Part shown: piece after piece, positions 11,015 to 22,300 of the stretch
How the letters are laid out: every line of letters begins with the position of its first letter
How positions within the stretch are numbered: position 1 is the stretch's first letter
Assembly (NCBI RefSeq): GCF_932526225.1
Contig: NC_064046.1
Span: forward strand, 9,139,719 to 9,203,718
Length of the DNA: 64,000 bases
DNA from: Nematostella vectensis
Lineage: Eukaryota; Cnidaria; Anthozoa; Actiniaria; Edwardsiidae
Direction of reading: 5' to 3'
Program-made: the position numbers and the translations under genes
Notes under the pieces: generated by a model
Told to the model about the DNA's origin: nothing
Database searches by the model: none
The model's input: the letters and a program-made list of their open reading frames with translations, nothing else

Positions 11015-12508
11015 TCAGACACCATGCTTGTGATTAGGTTCTATGATTGACAGCACTATAAGTAATGCAAAGTTGAGGAAAGTTGCACAATAGGCAACCT
11101 GCTTTAGAGTGAGTGGAAAGCCATAAGTACGTGTGCGCAACTGGAAGGTATTTGTCAGCCTCATAAAGCCGTCCCAGTCCTTGTCTTCTCCTTGCAGCTT
11201 ACCAATTGAGCGGAGATAGTCTACATGTAGCGGAAGATGCGATAAGAACCGAGTAATACTTGCAACAGCCCACAAGAGACGGATTGATAGGAAAAGCCAC
11301 AACAGGGTTCTTGTGAAAGTCCACCAGTGTTTGTCTTGGAACCCTTCTTCTTTGATGAATGCAGCAATGTGGGTGACAAAATTTGCAACTGAGAAGAAGG
11401 TTAAGAGAATTATGAATGGTTGGAAAGCACTGGCGAGACCTTCAATGTTGGCTACAAGGTTAGTTAAACACTTGCAAGCTTCTAAAGGGGTGATATCTGG
11501 GGTGCGAGGCAGGCTAATACTTGAAAACTTTACATGAACAGTCCCAAACGACTCCTCTATGTCATTTCCTTCTGGGTCAAGGTCAAGATCATGGTCATCA
11601 TTACTCACACCCTGTTCCTCTATAGCCGTAACACCCTGATTGTTCAATGTTGAAGTACCTGTGTCTTGCTCGTGAATAAGCATGATATCTTTCCCTGTAT
11701 CTTGCAGGTCAAATGTTAGAAATCCTATGAGCAGAATCAGTGAACGATTGAAAAAACTAGGCTTTTTAGCATAAAGTGACTCCTTAAACTCATAATGTGT
11801 TGACTTGTATGGTAAAAAGGGGCCATCCCCAAATCGACACATAAAACTTATAACATCCCTTGTGGTCAAGCGTGCAACAAGAATAAAGGAATAGGCCACA
11901 AAACCAGTGATGTACACGGCTGCCACCCAGAAGTACACATAAAGCACAAGCCACGTCTTGTCGTCTATCTCAAAAAGTTCTTCTTTTTCATTTATCCAAG
12001 ATCCGGCAAATTTGTCCCCATTCTTTGTAAACTTTTGAAACAATCCATATGCTAGCCACTGGTATACTTCTATTGACATGGGATAGATGCAGTTCTTATA
12101 AGCAGATCTCCGTAACCACTGTCCTCTCTGGGACTCGTGCCAAAACAACTGTCCGGATTTGTCTGGCTCAGCAAACATTCGAATTGGAGATCGACGTCCT
12201 AGTTTTCTTTCAAGCAAAGCGCTGAAAGCTTGGCTTCCATACGCATAAGAGCCTCCAATGAGTGATATTAGAGGGATTATGTAGAGGGAAAATTGTATCC
12301 AAGTGTCGATAGTAGTACGAACGAAGACACCGAGAGTGGCAACGAACCCCATGGCGAGGAATAAGGCCACGAAAACAACCGTCGATAAGCGCTTCATGTA
12401 GCTTGTCCGAAAACGCTGCCCGGGCCCGAAAAACAAAGACATGGACACAAGAGGCGAAAGCGGCCATGCAAAGGTCTTTTTTCCGGTTATTCCTGCACTG
12501 GAAAGCAT
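11015..12508 (-). CDS. Uncharacterised multi-pass membrane protein, possibly gustatory-receptor-like
   Basis: 497 residues, intronless. I do not recognise the protein with certainty. Hydrophobic segments lie at about 41-63, 70-90, 186-212, 255-268 (weak), 361-384, 398-418 and 468-489, i.e. seven. Between segments four and five is a long polar, acidic loop (about 269-345, rich in Asp/Glu, DDHDLDLDPEGND). The layout (two early helices, long loop before helix five, about 50 residues between helices six and seven) and the ending TYGFPLTLKQ followed by a hydrophobic helix recall the C-terminal signature of insect gustatory receptors and cnidarian GRL proteins. That comparison is by eye and weak; an unrelated cnidarian membrane family is equally possible. 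The first ATG is used; Met23 or Met38 are alternative starts. AATAAA follows about 115 nt after the stop. Confidence 0.75.
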   Translation of the reverse strand: MLSSAGITGKKTFAWPLSPLVSMSLFFGPGQRFRTSYMKRLSTVVFVALFLAMGFVATLGVFVRTTIDTWIQFSLYIIPLISLIGGSYAYGSQAFSALLERKLGRRSPIRMFAEPDKSGQLFWHESQRGQWLRRSAYKNCIYPMSIEVYQWLAYGLFQKFTKNGDKFAGSWINEKEELFEIDDKTWLVLYVYFWVAAVYITGFVAYSFILVARLTTRDVISFMCRFGDGPFLPYKSTHYEFKESLYAKKPSFFNRSLILLIGFLTFDLQDTGKDIMLIHEQDTGTSTLNNQGVTAIEEQGVSNDDHDLDLDPEGNDIEESFGTVHVKFSSISLPRTPDITPLEACKCLTNLVANIEGLASAFQPFIILLTFFSVANFVTHIAAFIKEEGFQDKHWWTFTRTLLWLFLSIRLLWAVASITRFLSHLPLHVDYLRSIGKLQGEDKDWDGFMRLTNTFQLRTRTYGFPLTLKQVAYCATFLNFALLIVLSIIEPNHKHGV

Positions 12509-12812
12509 TTTGGGTGAGAAGCGAGTCCGTGACGGTCCGAGATGTTCTGTGGATGAAAAGCCGTCTAACGAGGTATGGGTTTCACACTCAAATGGGTTTA
12601 GAGTTTCACGTCTGGGGGGAGAGGAGACAAGTTATTTTCGCATGTAATGTGCTGATAGGCTCAAATGAAGGCGAAAATTGCTTTGTGTCTAAGCATGTTT
12701 GATGCGGTATTTAAGAATTAATACGAGACAGGAAGTTACGTAAACTATTTTTGTTTAATTGTTGTTTATTAGTGCACAATTGCACAAGCAGCAAGCTAAA
12801 AAACATCTCTTG

Positions 12813-13107
12813 CAGGCCCGTACCCAGGATTTTTCTTGGGGGGGGGGGGGGGGTGAAATCCGAAAATTTTTTCAGGGGGGGATGAGTTCTCTGATAAAAA
12901 TCTGACCACCCCCGACAGAACAAAAAGGGATTTTTTTACGCCTTCGCAGTATCTTTAAGGGACGTTTATTGTTGGATTTGGCTACATACCAGAGCTTATA
13001 CTTTATAGTTTTGTCTACAAATAGCACATCCATTGGGAACCGAAAGTGGACTTTCGGCCGTTGTGTGGGGGGTTGCGTTCTCACCCCTTGTACCCCCCCC
13101 CCGGGTC
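12813..13107. mobile_element. MITE with CAGGCCCGTACCC ends, copy 1 (right end degraded)
   Basis: The left end CAGGCCCGTACCCAGGATTT is followed by a G-run. The interior (TATAGTTTTGTCTACAAATA, GAACCGAAAGTG) matches the inverted interior of the intact copy at 40608-40977. The right end is decayed around GTACCCCCCCCCCGGGT. Confidence 0.7.
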
Positions 13108-13244
13108 TCAAAGCCAGAAACTTGTTATTTAGGCTAAATATTCACCCTCCCCCCCCCTGTTAGCAATGTTGTCTAGAGCTGGTGGCGGGAACGTGTCCCG
13201 AATAAGGTGAGAAGCCATTACAATGCCCATTGTATTTTAACAGC

Positions 13245-13308
13245 TGACGTGATGTCGTCACGACCAGCGACTTCCTAATTTGGCGCGCGCCCCTGCTATT
13301 TTCCCGCC
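13245..13308 (+). promoter_or_regulatory. E2F-type sites and CRE-like element in the retinoblastoma-gene promoter
   Basis: TTTGGCGC at 13279-13286 and TTTCCCGC at 13300-13307 both fit the E2F consensus TTTSSCGC and lie 75-104 bp before the ATG. TGACGT at 13245-13250, followed by CGTGA/TCACG arms, is CRE/ATF-like. Vertebrate p107 promoters are E2F-regulated, so negative feedback is a reasonable inference. Confidence 0.6.
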
Positions 13309-13381
13309 ATTTCAGCCAAGCTGCTACGTTTAGCGAATGTAAATTAGGTTTTCGAGAGGGAAAGGGAACGCATCGTCCAAG

Positions 13382-16300
13382 ATGGCCTCCTCTAACGAAG
13401 ACGAGGATACAATAACCAAAGAACGATTTGACAATGTCTGTTCGGAACTTAACATGGATGAAGAAACGGCCGAGTCGGCATGGAGTTCGTACGAAACTAT
13501 ACGCACAAACTATACATTGGAGGTTTGTTTCTTACGATGTTACGGGTCCTGAAATATCACGGACAATGTCGGGTGTTAATCGTTTCGCGTCCCTAGATCG
13601 GAGGTCATTTGAGCTTGGATTTCTAGTAGACTTACTCTGGTAATGTTTTATCTACAGGGAGATAGTCTACACTGGCTGGCTTGTGCTTTATACGTTGCTT
13701 GTAGACGCAGTGTAGTTCCAACCGTCGACAGCTCTGGAACGGTGGAAGGGAACTGCGTTTCCTTGACTCGCTTGCTTCGCGCCTCTAAACTAAGGTACTT
13801 ATACCAGTCTGGACGATTTTTTGCCACTAAGAGTGCCATGTAAAGTCAGATATTAAAGCTAAGATCTTTTTCTTTTACGTTCTAGCTTAATTCAGTTTTT
13901 CAGCAAGATGAAGAAATGGCTCGATATGTCGAACGCTTCGAGTGAGTTCAGGAAGAAAATTGAACATCTTGAGAGAAACTTTCAAGTTTCGACTGTCATT
14001 TTCAATAAATACAGACCAATCTTTTTGGACTTGTTCAAGAATCCCAGTGAAGACACACCAAAAGCCCAAAGAAGTCGAAAATCGAGGTAAAATAATAGTG
14101 AGTCCGTTTACCCCACGGCCGGTAAACAATGCTAACAATAGTCCAAGTCGAAAAAAATCTCGCGACCATGTAATCAGGTGATATTTGCACGGTCCATGTG
14201 CGCTTTACTTTATTTCCCAATTACCCATCGGGCTCACTAGGTAGGATTTCAACTTTTATTTGAGGAAGCATTCTTTTGCTTTATATTCTTAGGTCAGAGG
14301 GGTTTTCACGTGTTCTGTGCGAGACACGTTTCACCTTCATGTTTTCGTAGCCCTTTACATCGGGGATCACACGCGCTTGGACTGTGCTCAAATTCACGTG
14401 GTTATCTCCTTTATTTCTACAGAAAGCAGCCCTGTTCTATCTCAGATGTATTCTCCTTTTGTTGGACACTCTACGTGGAAGCGAAAGGTATAGCGTCTTT
14501 CTCACCGTTGTCCATTTCTGCAATCGACAGTAAACATTCGAAACGCTTCTACATTTCTGTTCGCGCGGTTTCTATAGAAGCGCCAAGAATTCTCAATCAT
14601 GCTCGAAGCAAGGGATCTGCATCCATAAATGTTGAAGCGAAGTGTATATATTTCCAGCAGATTTCCTCATCGGAAATATTATAGTCAACATTGATGGAGA
14701 AATTTCGAAATTAGGTAACAAAAGTGGCAAGAGTTAGTTCGTGTCAAATTTCCTCGGAAGAATTGTTGTTACACAATTTGGCAAATATTTTTTCCCTCCA
14801 AAGCTCCAAGTTAATTTCTAAATAATGTCTCGAGTTTTTATTTTTGGGAGGGGAATATGTTCTCTAAATTTTTGTTGCACCCCTGCAATGAAAACTGAAA
14901 CCATTAGAACTCAATATAAGATATGTTGTATTGACATTTTGCACTCAATATTATCGTTATAAAACAACAACAGATGGAAAGGAAACCTTTCCTAATCTCT
15001 GGAGTCAAGTATATAAAAAGTGAACTTCAACACTTATTTTTTTCTGTGGGAACTTGATAGCAGCTCTGTGGCTATTTGCATAAGCTTGTTATTTTGCAGG
15101 GCAAACAGCATTGCAAATATTTAACTGAATAATGCAAACAAACAAAGCAAAGGTTCTTTGCCAAGTTTTTCCACAATACACAAGACTGAATTACACTAAC
15201 ACCTAAAATCTCGCATTTTAACCCCAGATTAAAATACCACCATCTCCAAATAGCACACACTTTAACTTCCCTGCCCTCTTAAAAGTCAATAAAAGAGTTA
15301 ATTTTCCAGTGTTCCTGTTTACAGCATTAAACCTTTCAAGTTGAAAGAACTAGCTATTCGTTTCACCATTGGGGTCTAATTTGGTTATTTTTCTAAGGGC
15401 ATTCTTGCATCAAGCAGCGGCTACTACTGTAACAGCATCTCTGATATTGCTCATTAACATACTGTGTCTTAGGCTCCTATCACCATATCAGCCCACAGGC
15501 ACTTTGCATGCCTAGGCATGCCTGTATAAGGCATTGTATATTCAATTACAGCCCGGAGATATTCACTTTCATGCATGAATGACTATTCCTTTTGACCTTG
15601 AGATTTTGATGATGTCACCAGGCTTGTCTGTTTATTTCTGCTGACAAAGCAATAGTTTGAAATCTTTATATAGTATTAATAAATTCAACATAGATTTGAT
15701 AATATTAAGGTACCCAGCTAGACTTGCTTTTGTATGATTTATTTTATCTATGGTATTTTATTTTTATTTATCCATAGTATTTTTAGAGGTATTTAAAGTA
15801 AATTTCACTTTCATGCATGAATGACTATTCTTTTTGACCTTGAGATTTTGATGATGTCACCAGGCTTGTCTGTTTATTTCTGCTGACAAAGCAATAGTTT
15901 GAAATCCTTATATAGTGTTAATAAATTCAACATAGATTTGATAATATTAAGGTACCCAGCTAGACTTGCTTTTGTATGATTTATTTTATCTATGGTATTT
16001 TATTTTTATTTATCCATAGTATTTTTTAGAGGTATTTAAAGTAAATTTAAGAGTGTCAGGAAAATATATAATCAAACGCTTATGGATAAATTTTAAATTT
16101 ATTCCAGAAAGAAAAAATACTGTAATTAATCCATTGACAATGATTAGAAATGTGATCTAACATCATATTACTTCTCCCTGGTAGCTTCACGTCCATCTTT
16201 TAGAGTAAGAATTTTATAAATGAAGCTTTTTTGTTAAATTTGCATATAGAAACTGATTTATGATTTATAAGGCTTCTACCACTATTTCACATATGAAATA

Positions 16301-19300
16301 GCGGTAAGGTTGACACAACAGAGCACGGCTCCAACTCAAGTGTAACCTCGGTTAGTAAGCACTGTCACTGGGGGTGGTCACTGCCAGAGGGTTTATTGCG
16401 TCCCCAGTGGTTCTTTTACCCTTCGGTTCAGGTTTAGTGTAGTACAGCTTGAAGAGACGGGACCTCCGGTTTAGTGTCCTTATCCGAGAAGACTGGAAAC
16501 ACGGGAGAATAACTTCAACTCACTTGTGACAAATTCGATTCAAGGCAGGAACCCGGAAAAATCCCCAGTTTGAGCCAGGATTCGAACCTGGGCCACAGCG
16601 GTGAGAGGCCGACGCGCTAACACACTAGGCCACCCGTGCTTCCCTACTCTACTAGTGCAACTGTTTTTGCAATTGTACTCAAGTTAACCATTTATTCCCA
16701 GGGAACTTCCCAGCTATCAGTGATGACCTGGTCAACTCATATCACCTACTGCTATGTTGCCTAGACCTAATGTATAGCAATGCCCTGGCTGCCCGACATC
16801 GCAGGGACCTGATTAATACTGAGTTTGAAGGTTAGCTATATGGTCCTTGCCAGCTAAATATTCATGATGAACCTCTGATTGGGTATTCATGGCAGTAAGA
16901 GGGCCCAGCTCTCTCATAGGTCCCAATTTCCACAGTAAAAATAGGTCTAATTTGTTTTGAAAGTCTCCTATTTATGTAATCTGTTTTCGTTGTGCCTTTT
17001 ATTGGTTTACAGTATCTATTTAACCCTCAACACCTCAACCCATCATTGTAATAGAGTAGCTACATTCACACCAAACCCATGTTTAGTTAAACAAGGTTTT
17101 TCTTTGCCTTATAAATTGTCAAGTTTCTCATTGTGTTGAATTCTTATTAGCTAAATGATCACTTAGTAACATGTACAGCACAGTCTATTCAGTTATGTTC
17201 TTGGTCCTGTCCACTTTTGGGAGATTGAGTTTTAAACCAGTTTAATGAAACCACCTTTAAACTGGTTTTAGTGCTGGTGTGAATGCAGTAAACATGGATC
17301 TAATGCATTCAAACAATTGTTATTTATTGCATATTTTTACAGGTCTACCTAGTGATTTCAACACAAGAGATGTGCGAGGTCCTTCTGACGCTCCCTGTAT
17401 TGTTGATGTGCTTTGTACCAAATATCAAGGTACATATTGATCCAGTCAGTTAAATCAATCTGTTTAAAAAAAATCAGGAAAATTTCCAGATCATCCAAAA
17501 ACTAGATTTGCAGAACAGACAACTTAAAATTTACTTAGACAGTAACTCATTTCAACCCCAAGATTTTTTTCAACCTCTTCATAAAATCATACACTTGAAG
17601 CTTGAAAATAACACTTTTTTAGTATTGTCTCCCCCTTTTGCCCATGACGATTTGGAGATAACTCTGTAACATGTTGACTACATTATAGGCATCGTACTTG
17701 AAGCAAAAAGCATCAAAGAGCACTACTGGAAGCCTTTTGTGCAGAAGCTGTTTGAGAAACGAGTACTAAGAGGCCATGAAGAGAGCCTCTCTGGGATTCT
17801 TGACCTTGGCAATTTTGAGGCAAACTGGTAAGCCTTTCAATATAGACAAGGGTTTCATTAGGCCCTGGCGGCCGGCGGAAGCGCCAGCTACTTTTTTTAA
17901 AAGTTTTATTTGAACTAAAAAGATAAAATTACTTACACCGCCTACTCTAAAGATTAATAAAAGCCCTGATAGATTACAATGGGACACCCTTTGGACTAGA
18001 AAGGGGGCCACTAAATAGAGGTTTTATTAGGAGTTAGTCTTTTGAAAGTGTTCATTGTATTGTCATGGTGTTTGCTTAATGGGGGGGGGGGGGGGTCAAT
18101 ACACTACACTTAGTGCTATTCGGATGTGACCACTTTATACTCACCCACCCACTCACTCACTCACTATCCATTTAACGTCAGAGTCTACCTATTGGCAGGT
18201 GTGACGCTGCATGAGGTTCACATGGGGTAGTAAAGATTCCTTACCGCATCCCTCCATGCTTTACGGTCAGATGCCACGCTTGCCTTCAGACCCGCCACTT
18301 TAAGATCATTCAGCCTGGCGTCTGACCAAGTTTTTCTGGGTCTTTCCCTCTTCCTACATCCTCCCAGCTCAAAGCTTTTGATGGTGCCCGTGCCCTCTCC
18401 ACATGACCAAACCACCGGAGAATTTTGCGGAGAGCTGTCTCCAGGCTTTCAATCCCGAGTTTGTCCCGGACGGTGTTCAAGCTTTTGTTATCCTTGAGCT
18501 TCAGTGCACACATCCATCTTAGCATTGCACGTTCGCTTCTCTGCAGCCTTGCTAGGTCACTACTCTTAGGAGCCCAGCATTCCCCAGCATAGATCATGGT
18601 GCTCCTGGCGCAGCTCTTGTAAAAATATTTTGGAAACATTGAGTGAAAATAATGAGATTTTGGGCTTTTTTATTATCAGGAACTCCTGATAAAGACCTAT
18701 TGCTGAAATCTAGGTGCATTACCACTCAATGATCCCAAATAATTTGTTTATATCATCTTTGCATAAAGAATAAACACAGCACAGGACCATGCTTAAACAC
18801 AACCACTTTATTTCGTGAAGTTTTACAAGAAAAGTAATAAAAATTAAGGGTTAATTAGTGAATATAAAACTTATAAGAAAGTCAGAATACAGCTGTGACT
18901 AAATTGTCAAAGTCCCATTAGTGATTTGCAAGGTATTGCTTCTCAGTCTAATTAGTAGAATTATTTTTTATCTCAGGAAAGCCATTAACAAGGAGTATGA
19001 GGAGTATGTCTTATCAGCGGGAGATTTTGATGAACGGATATTCCTGGGAGAAGAAGCACACATTGAGATCGGTACTCCAGCAAAACTATTTGGTTCTTCA
19101 GAAGTTGATGAGTGTCAGAAGTAAGTAAAAACCTACTCAGAAAAGGTCCAATGAAAAGCTGATTGTTGGCTTAGTAATTGTGAAATAAGAGGAGTCTACT
19201 GCACATTAGTATCTTTTTGCCAGTCTTTTATTAATTCTGTTGTGTTAGCAGGTCTGGACTGAAGAAAAATCTACAAGAACACTTTTCAAAGGTATGTAAA

Positions 19301-22300
19301 TAAAAGATAGATTTTCTGTTCGATATGTTTAATATAACAATCCATACTTTTTTCTCTTTTCAGACGAGAAGTTTAGCTCCTCAGACACCGCTGACAGGGC
19401 GTCGCTACTTAAAAGAGAAGGACCCATGGTAAGATGATTAGGAACATTCTTTGCTATAACTGTCGTGTTTAGCGGTATTTTTTATTGCAGTTTGTCAGAT
19501 GGTGCTGCAATCATTGACAAGGTGGTGCGAAAATGCAGACCACAATTTTTGTTTCAATGTTCTTATTTTCTTTTTTTTTTTTAAGCTGGCCCTTGACTCA
19601 TCAAGTCACTCAGATTTTTTTTTTGCCATTTACCATTGAAGTGATCACTTCAATGCATCTTTATCTGTTGGTTGTGTTATGAATCAGCTCCCAGTAATCT
19701 ATTGTACTCTCTATTCCAGTATCACCCCTGTATCGACGGCCACTCAGTCTGTTAGTCGTTTGCAGGCCATGTGCTCTGGCCTCAAGCCAACTCCCAGCGA
19801 GAGACTGCTTACAATATTCAAGTGAGTATTTTGCAGGCCATGTGCTCTGGCCTTAAGCCAACTCCCAGCGAGAGACTGCTTACAATATTCAAGTGAGTAT
19901 TTTGCAGGCCATGTGCTCTGGCCTTAAGCCAACTCCCAGCGGGAGACTGCTTACAATATTCAAGTGAGTATCAGCTACACAGCGCCTACACAGCATTAAT
20001 GAGGATAGCTTCTATTTGATTGTATCTCTGCTAAAAGCTTTTAACTGTATGTACAACTGAATAAGTGTAATCATTTGTTTGCTATTAAGGCATTACTTAA
20101 ATGAACATTTTTTTTTTAGGGAATGTAGTAGAGATCCTCTACAGTCTATAATTGACCGTGTTGAGAATCTTGGTGAAATATTTCTTAAAGAATATGTTCA
20201 GGTAAAATGATTTAGACCAGTGGTGTACATTTTGCAGTTACCATTGTTTGACATTGTAATTGAGTGTTCAAGCTCTTTTGTGAATATCTCTTTCCAGCCT
20301 TCAGCTGAAAGACCCAACTCCCCATGTTCAACCCGAGAGTTTGCTTTGCGACGTCTTAAGCTTGCAGAAATACTCTACTACAAGGTGGGTAAATCTTGGA
20401 AGCATAATCTCTTTGTAAATTCATGTCTTGTCCATCAAGCAACAAAGGAAGTGAAAGTGATAGTTCACTCCCTTACTCAACTACAGCAATAAAATGTTAC
20501 ATTTGTATTCTAATTTATTTTTGTTTTCCTATGTCTCAGGTTTTGGAGAACATTACTTTATCAGAGAAAAGGAGATTGCAAGGTCATCTTGACTTGACTG
20601 TAAGCTTTTTTTGTAGATATTTGAGATTTTTTGCTCAAAGAAAAAATAAAACTATGAATGTAATACATTGTGAGCTGTTGTTCATAAAAGTTAAATAACA
20701 GACTGCATGCTATTATTTTTTTCTTTTCTTCCCAGACCCTTCTTGAGCAAGATGTCTTCCATCGCTCGCTCCTTGCTTGTTGCCTGGAAATTGTAATCTT
20801 CTCCTACAACTCACAGAGGTAAGATAATTAATGTTTTATTTGTCAGAGTATTTATCAAATGGTGATCTATGGAATTTGGATTTTGAAATCTAATTGTTTT
20901 TAATGTGTTATTGGTATTATTTTTTATTTAGTATCTTTTCATTTAAAGTTTATTTGTTTAATTATTCATTTATTTATTTATTTATTCTAACAAAACTAAA
21001 AAAGGACTAATCACAGCGTAACAATTTCCTACACAAAAAAATACAAACAATAATATGACACAAATTCATCTGGTAATTCTATATGAAACAATTTATGTAC
21101 CTGTATTAATGTTTGTACAGAAAGAAATATTCTGTGTCAAGAAAACTAGTAGGCTGAATTTTTTATTTCTTTGTTTCAGAACTTTCCCATGGGTCATCAG
21201 CATCTTGGGGCTGGCTCCTTATTACTTCTATAAGGTAGTACCTTTTCTTATATTTGGATAACTTCAGAATAACACTTAAAGACAAATCTCAGTTCTATGT
21301 TTTAAGGCTTTACATCATTTGCCTTGTCCGCCCAGGTGCCCCAAAACTTCATTTTGCATTTTTGCTCAAAATTTCCCATGTTTTCCTTTTTGAGAACTAC
21401 TTCCATGCTTTAGAACAGTTTGAACTTCCTCTTTGTTTATATTCCAAATGACTAAGCTCAATAGGGCTATTTTTGAAGTTTTGCTGAAGCCAATTAGAAT
21501 CACCCGAAAAGACTCAGGTGACTGCGAGGTCCCAAGAACATTCTTAATATTCAAGCCATGTGACTTTTGGGCCCGAGAAGTTCGGGAAAAATCAAAATCT
21601 ATAAAGAGAATCATCCTTCACATGAGTCTTTGTGCTGAAATATGATGTTTGACAATGTTTCAACACATTTAGATACCTTAAATTTTAGAGGAATTAGCCA
21701 GCTTTTCTAATTTAAGGAATAAAACCTTTCTGGGCCCGAGAATTTTCAGGTGTTTCGAGAAACGAGCCCCTGGTTATTGAGGTCCTTATCAAAGCAAAGG
21801 ATGGTCTTGCTGACATTATTTGCTTTGTTTGCCCAGGTTATTGAGGTCCTTATCAAAGCAGAGGATGGTCTTGCTGACATTATTTGCTTTGTTTGCCCAG
21901 GTTATTGAGGTCCTTATCAAAGCAGAGGATGGTCTTGCTGACATTATTTGCTTTGTTTGCCCAGGTTATTGAGAGCCTTATCAAAGCAGAGGATGGTCTA
22001 TCTCGCGATGTGGTAAAGCATCTGAATCATGTAAGTATAGTATGTGGGATACCTGTGTGCTGTATGATGCCTTTACACTTTTGGATGCTTGTGTCTAATC
22101 ATATCCCTTGTAGTGTGGAATGCCTGATTTGATTTCTCATACTGAAAGATATAGAGCAAGGGATAAAAAAATGTTGTCAAATACATTTTACTGGCCAGAC
22201 AGACAGATGGAAGCTTGTAATTTGGCCTTTTCCGCGTAATACACGTAATCAACAAATTTTCGCGTAATTGGGCTAAATTTTGAAAGACAAAACATTTAAT

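Noticed and set aside
14310-14684. 124-codon plus-strand frame in the retinoblastoma gene
   Set aside because: Contains exon 4 (14423-14487) read through both introns; the flanks have no family similarity.
16560-16641. Possible functional tRNA gene
   Set aside because: A and B boxes are present, but the acceptor stem does not pair and a long SINE body follows.
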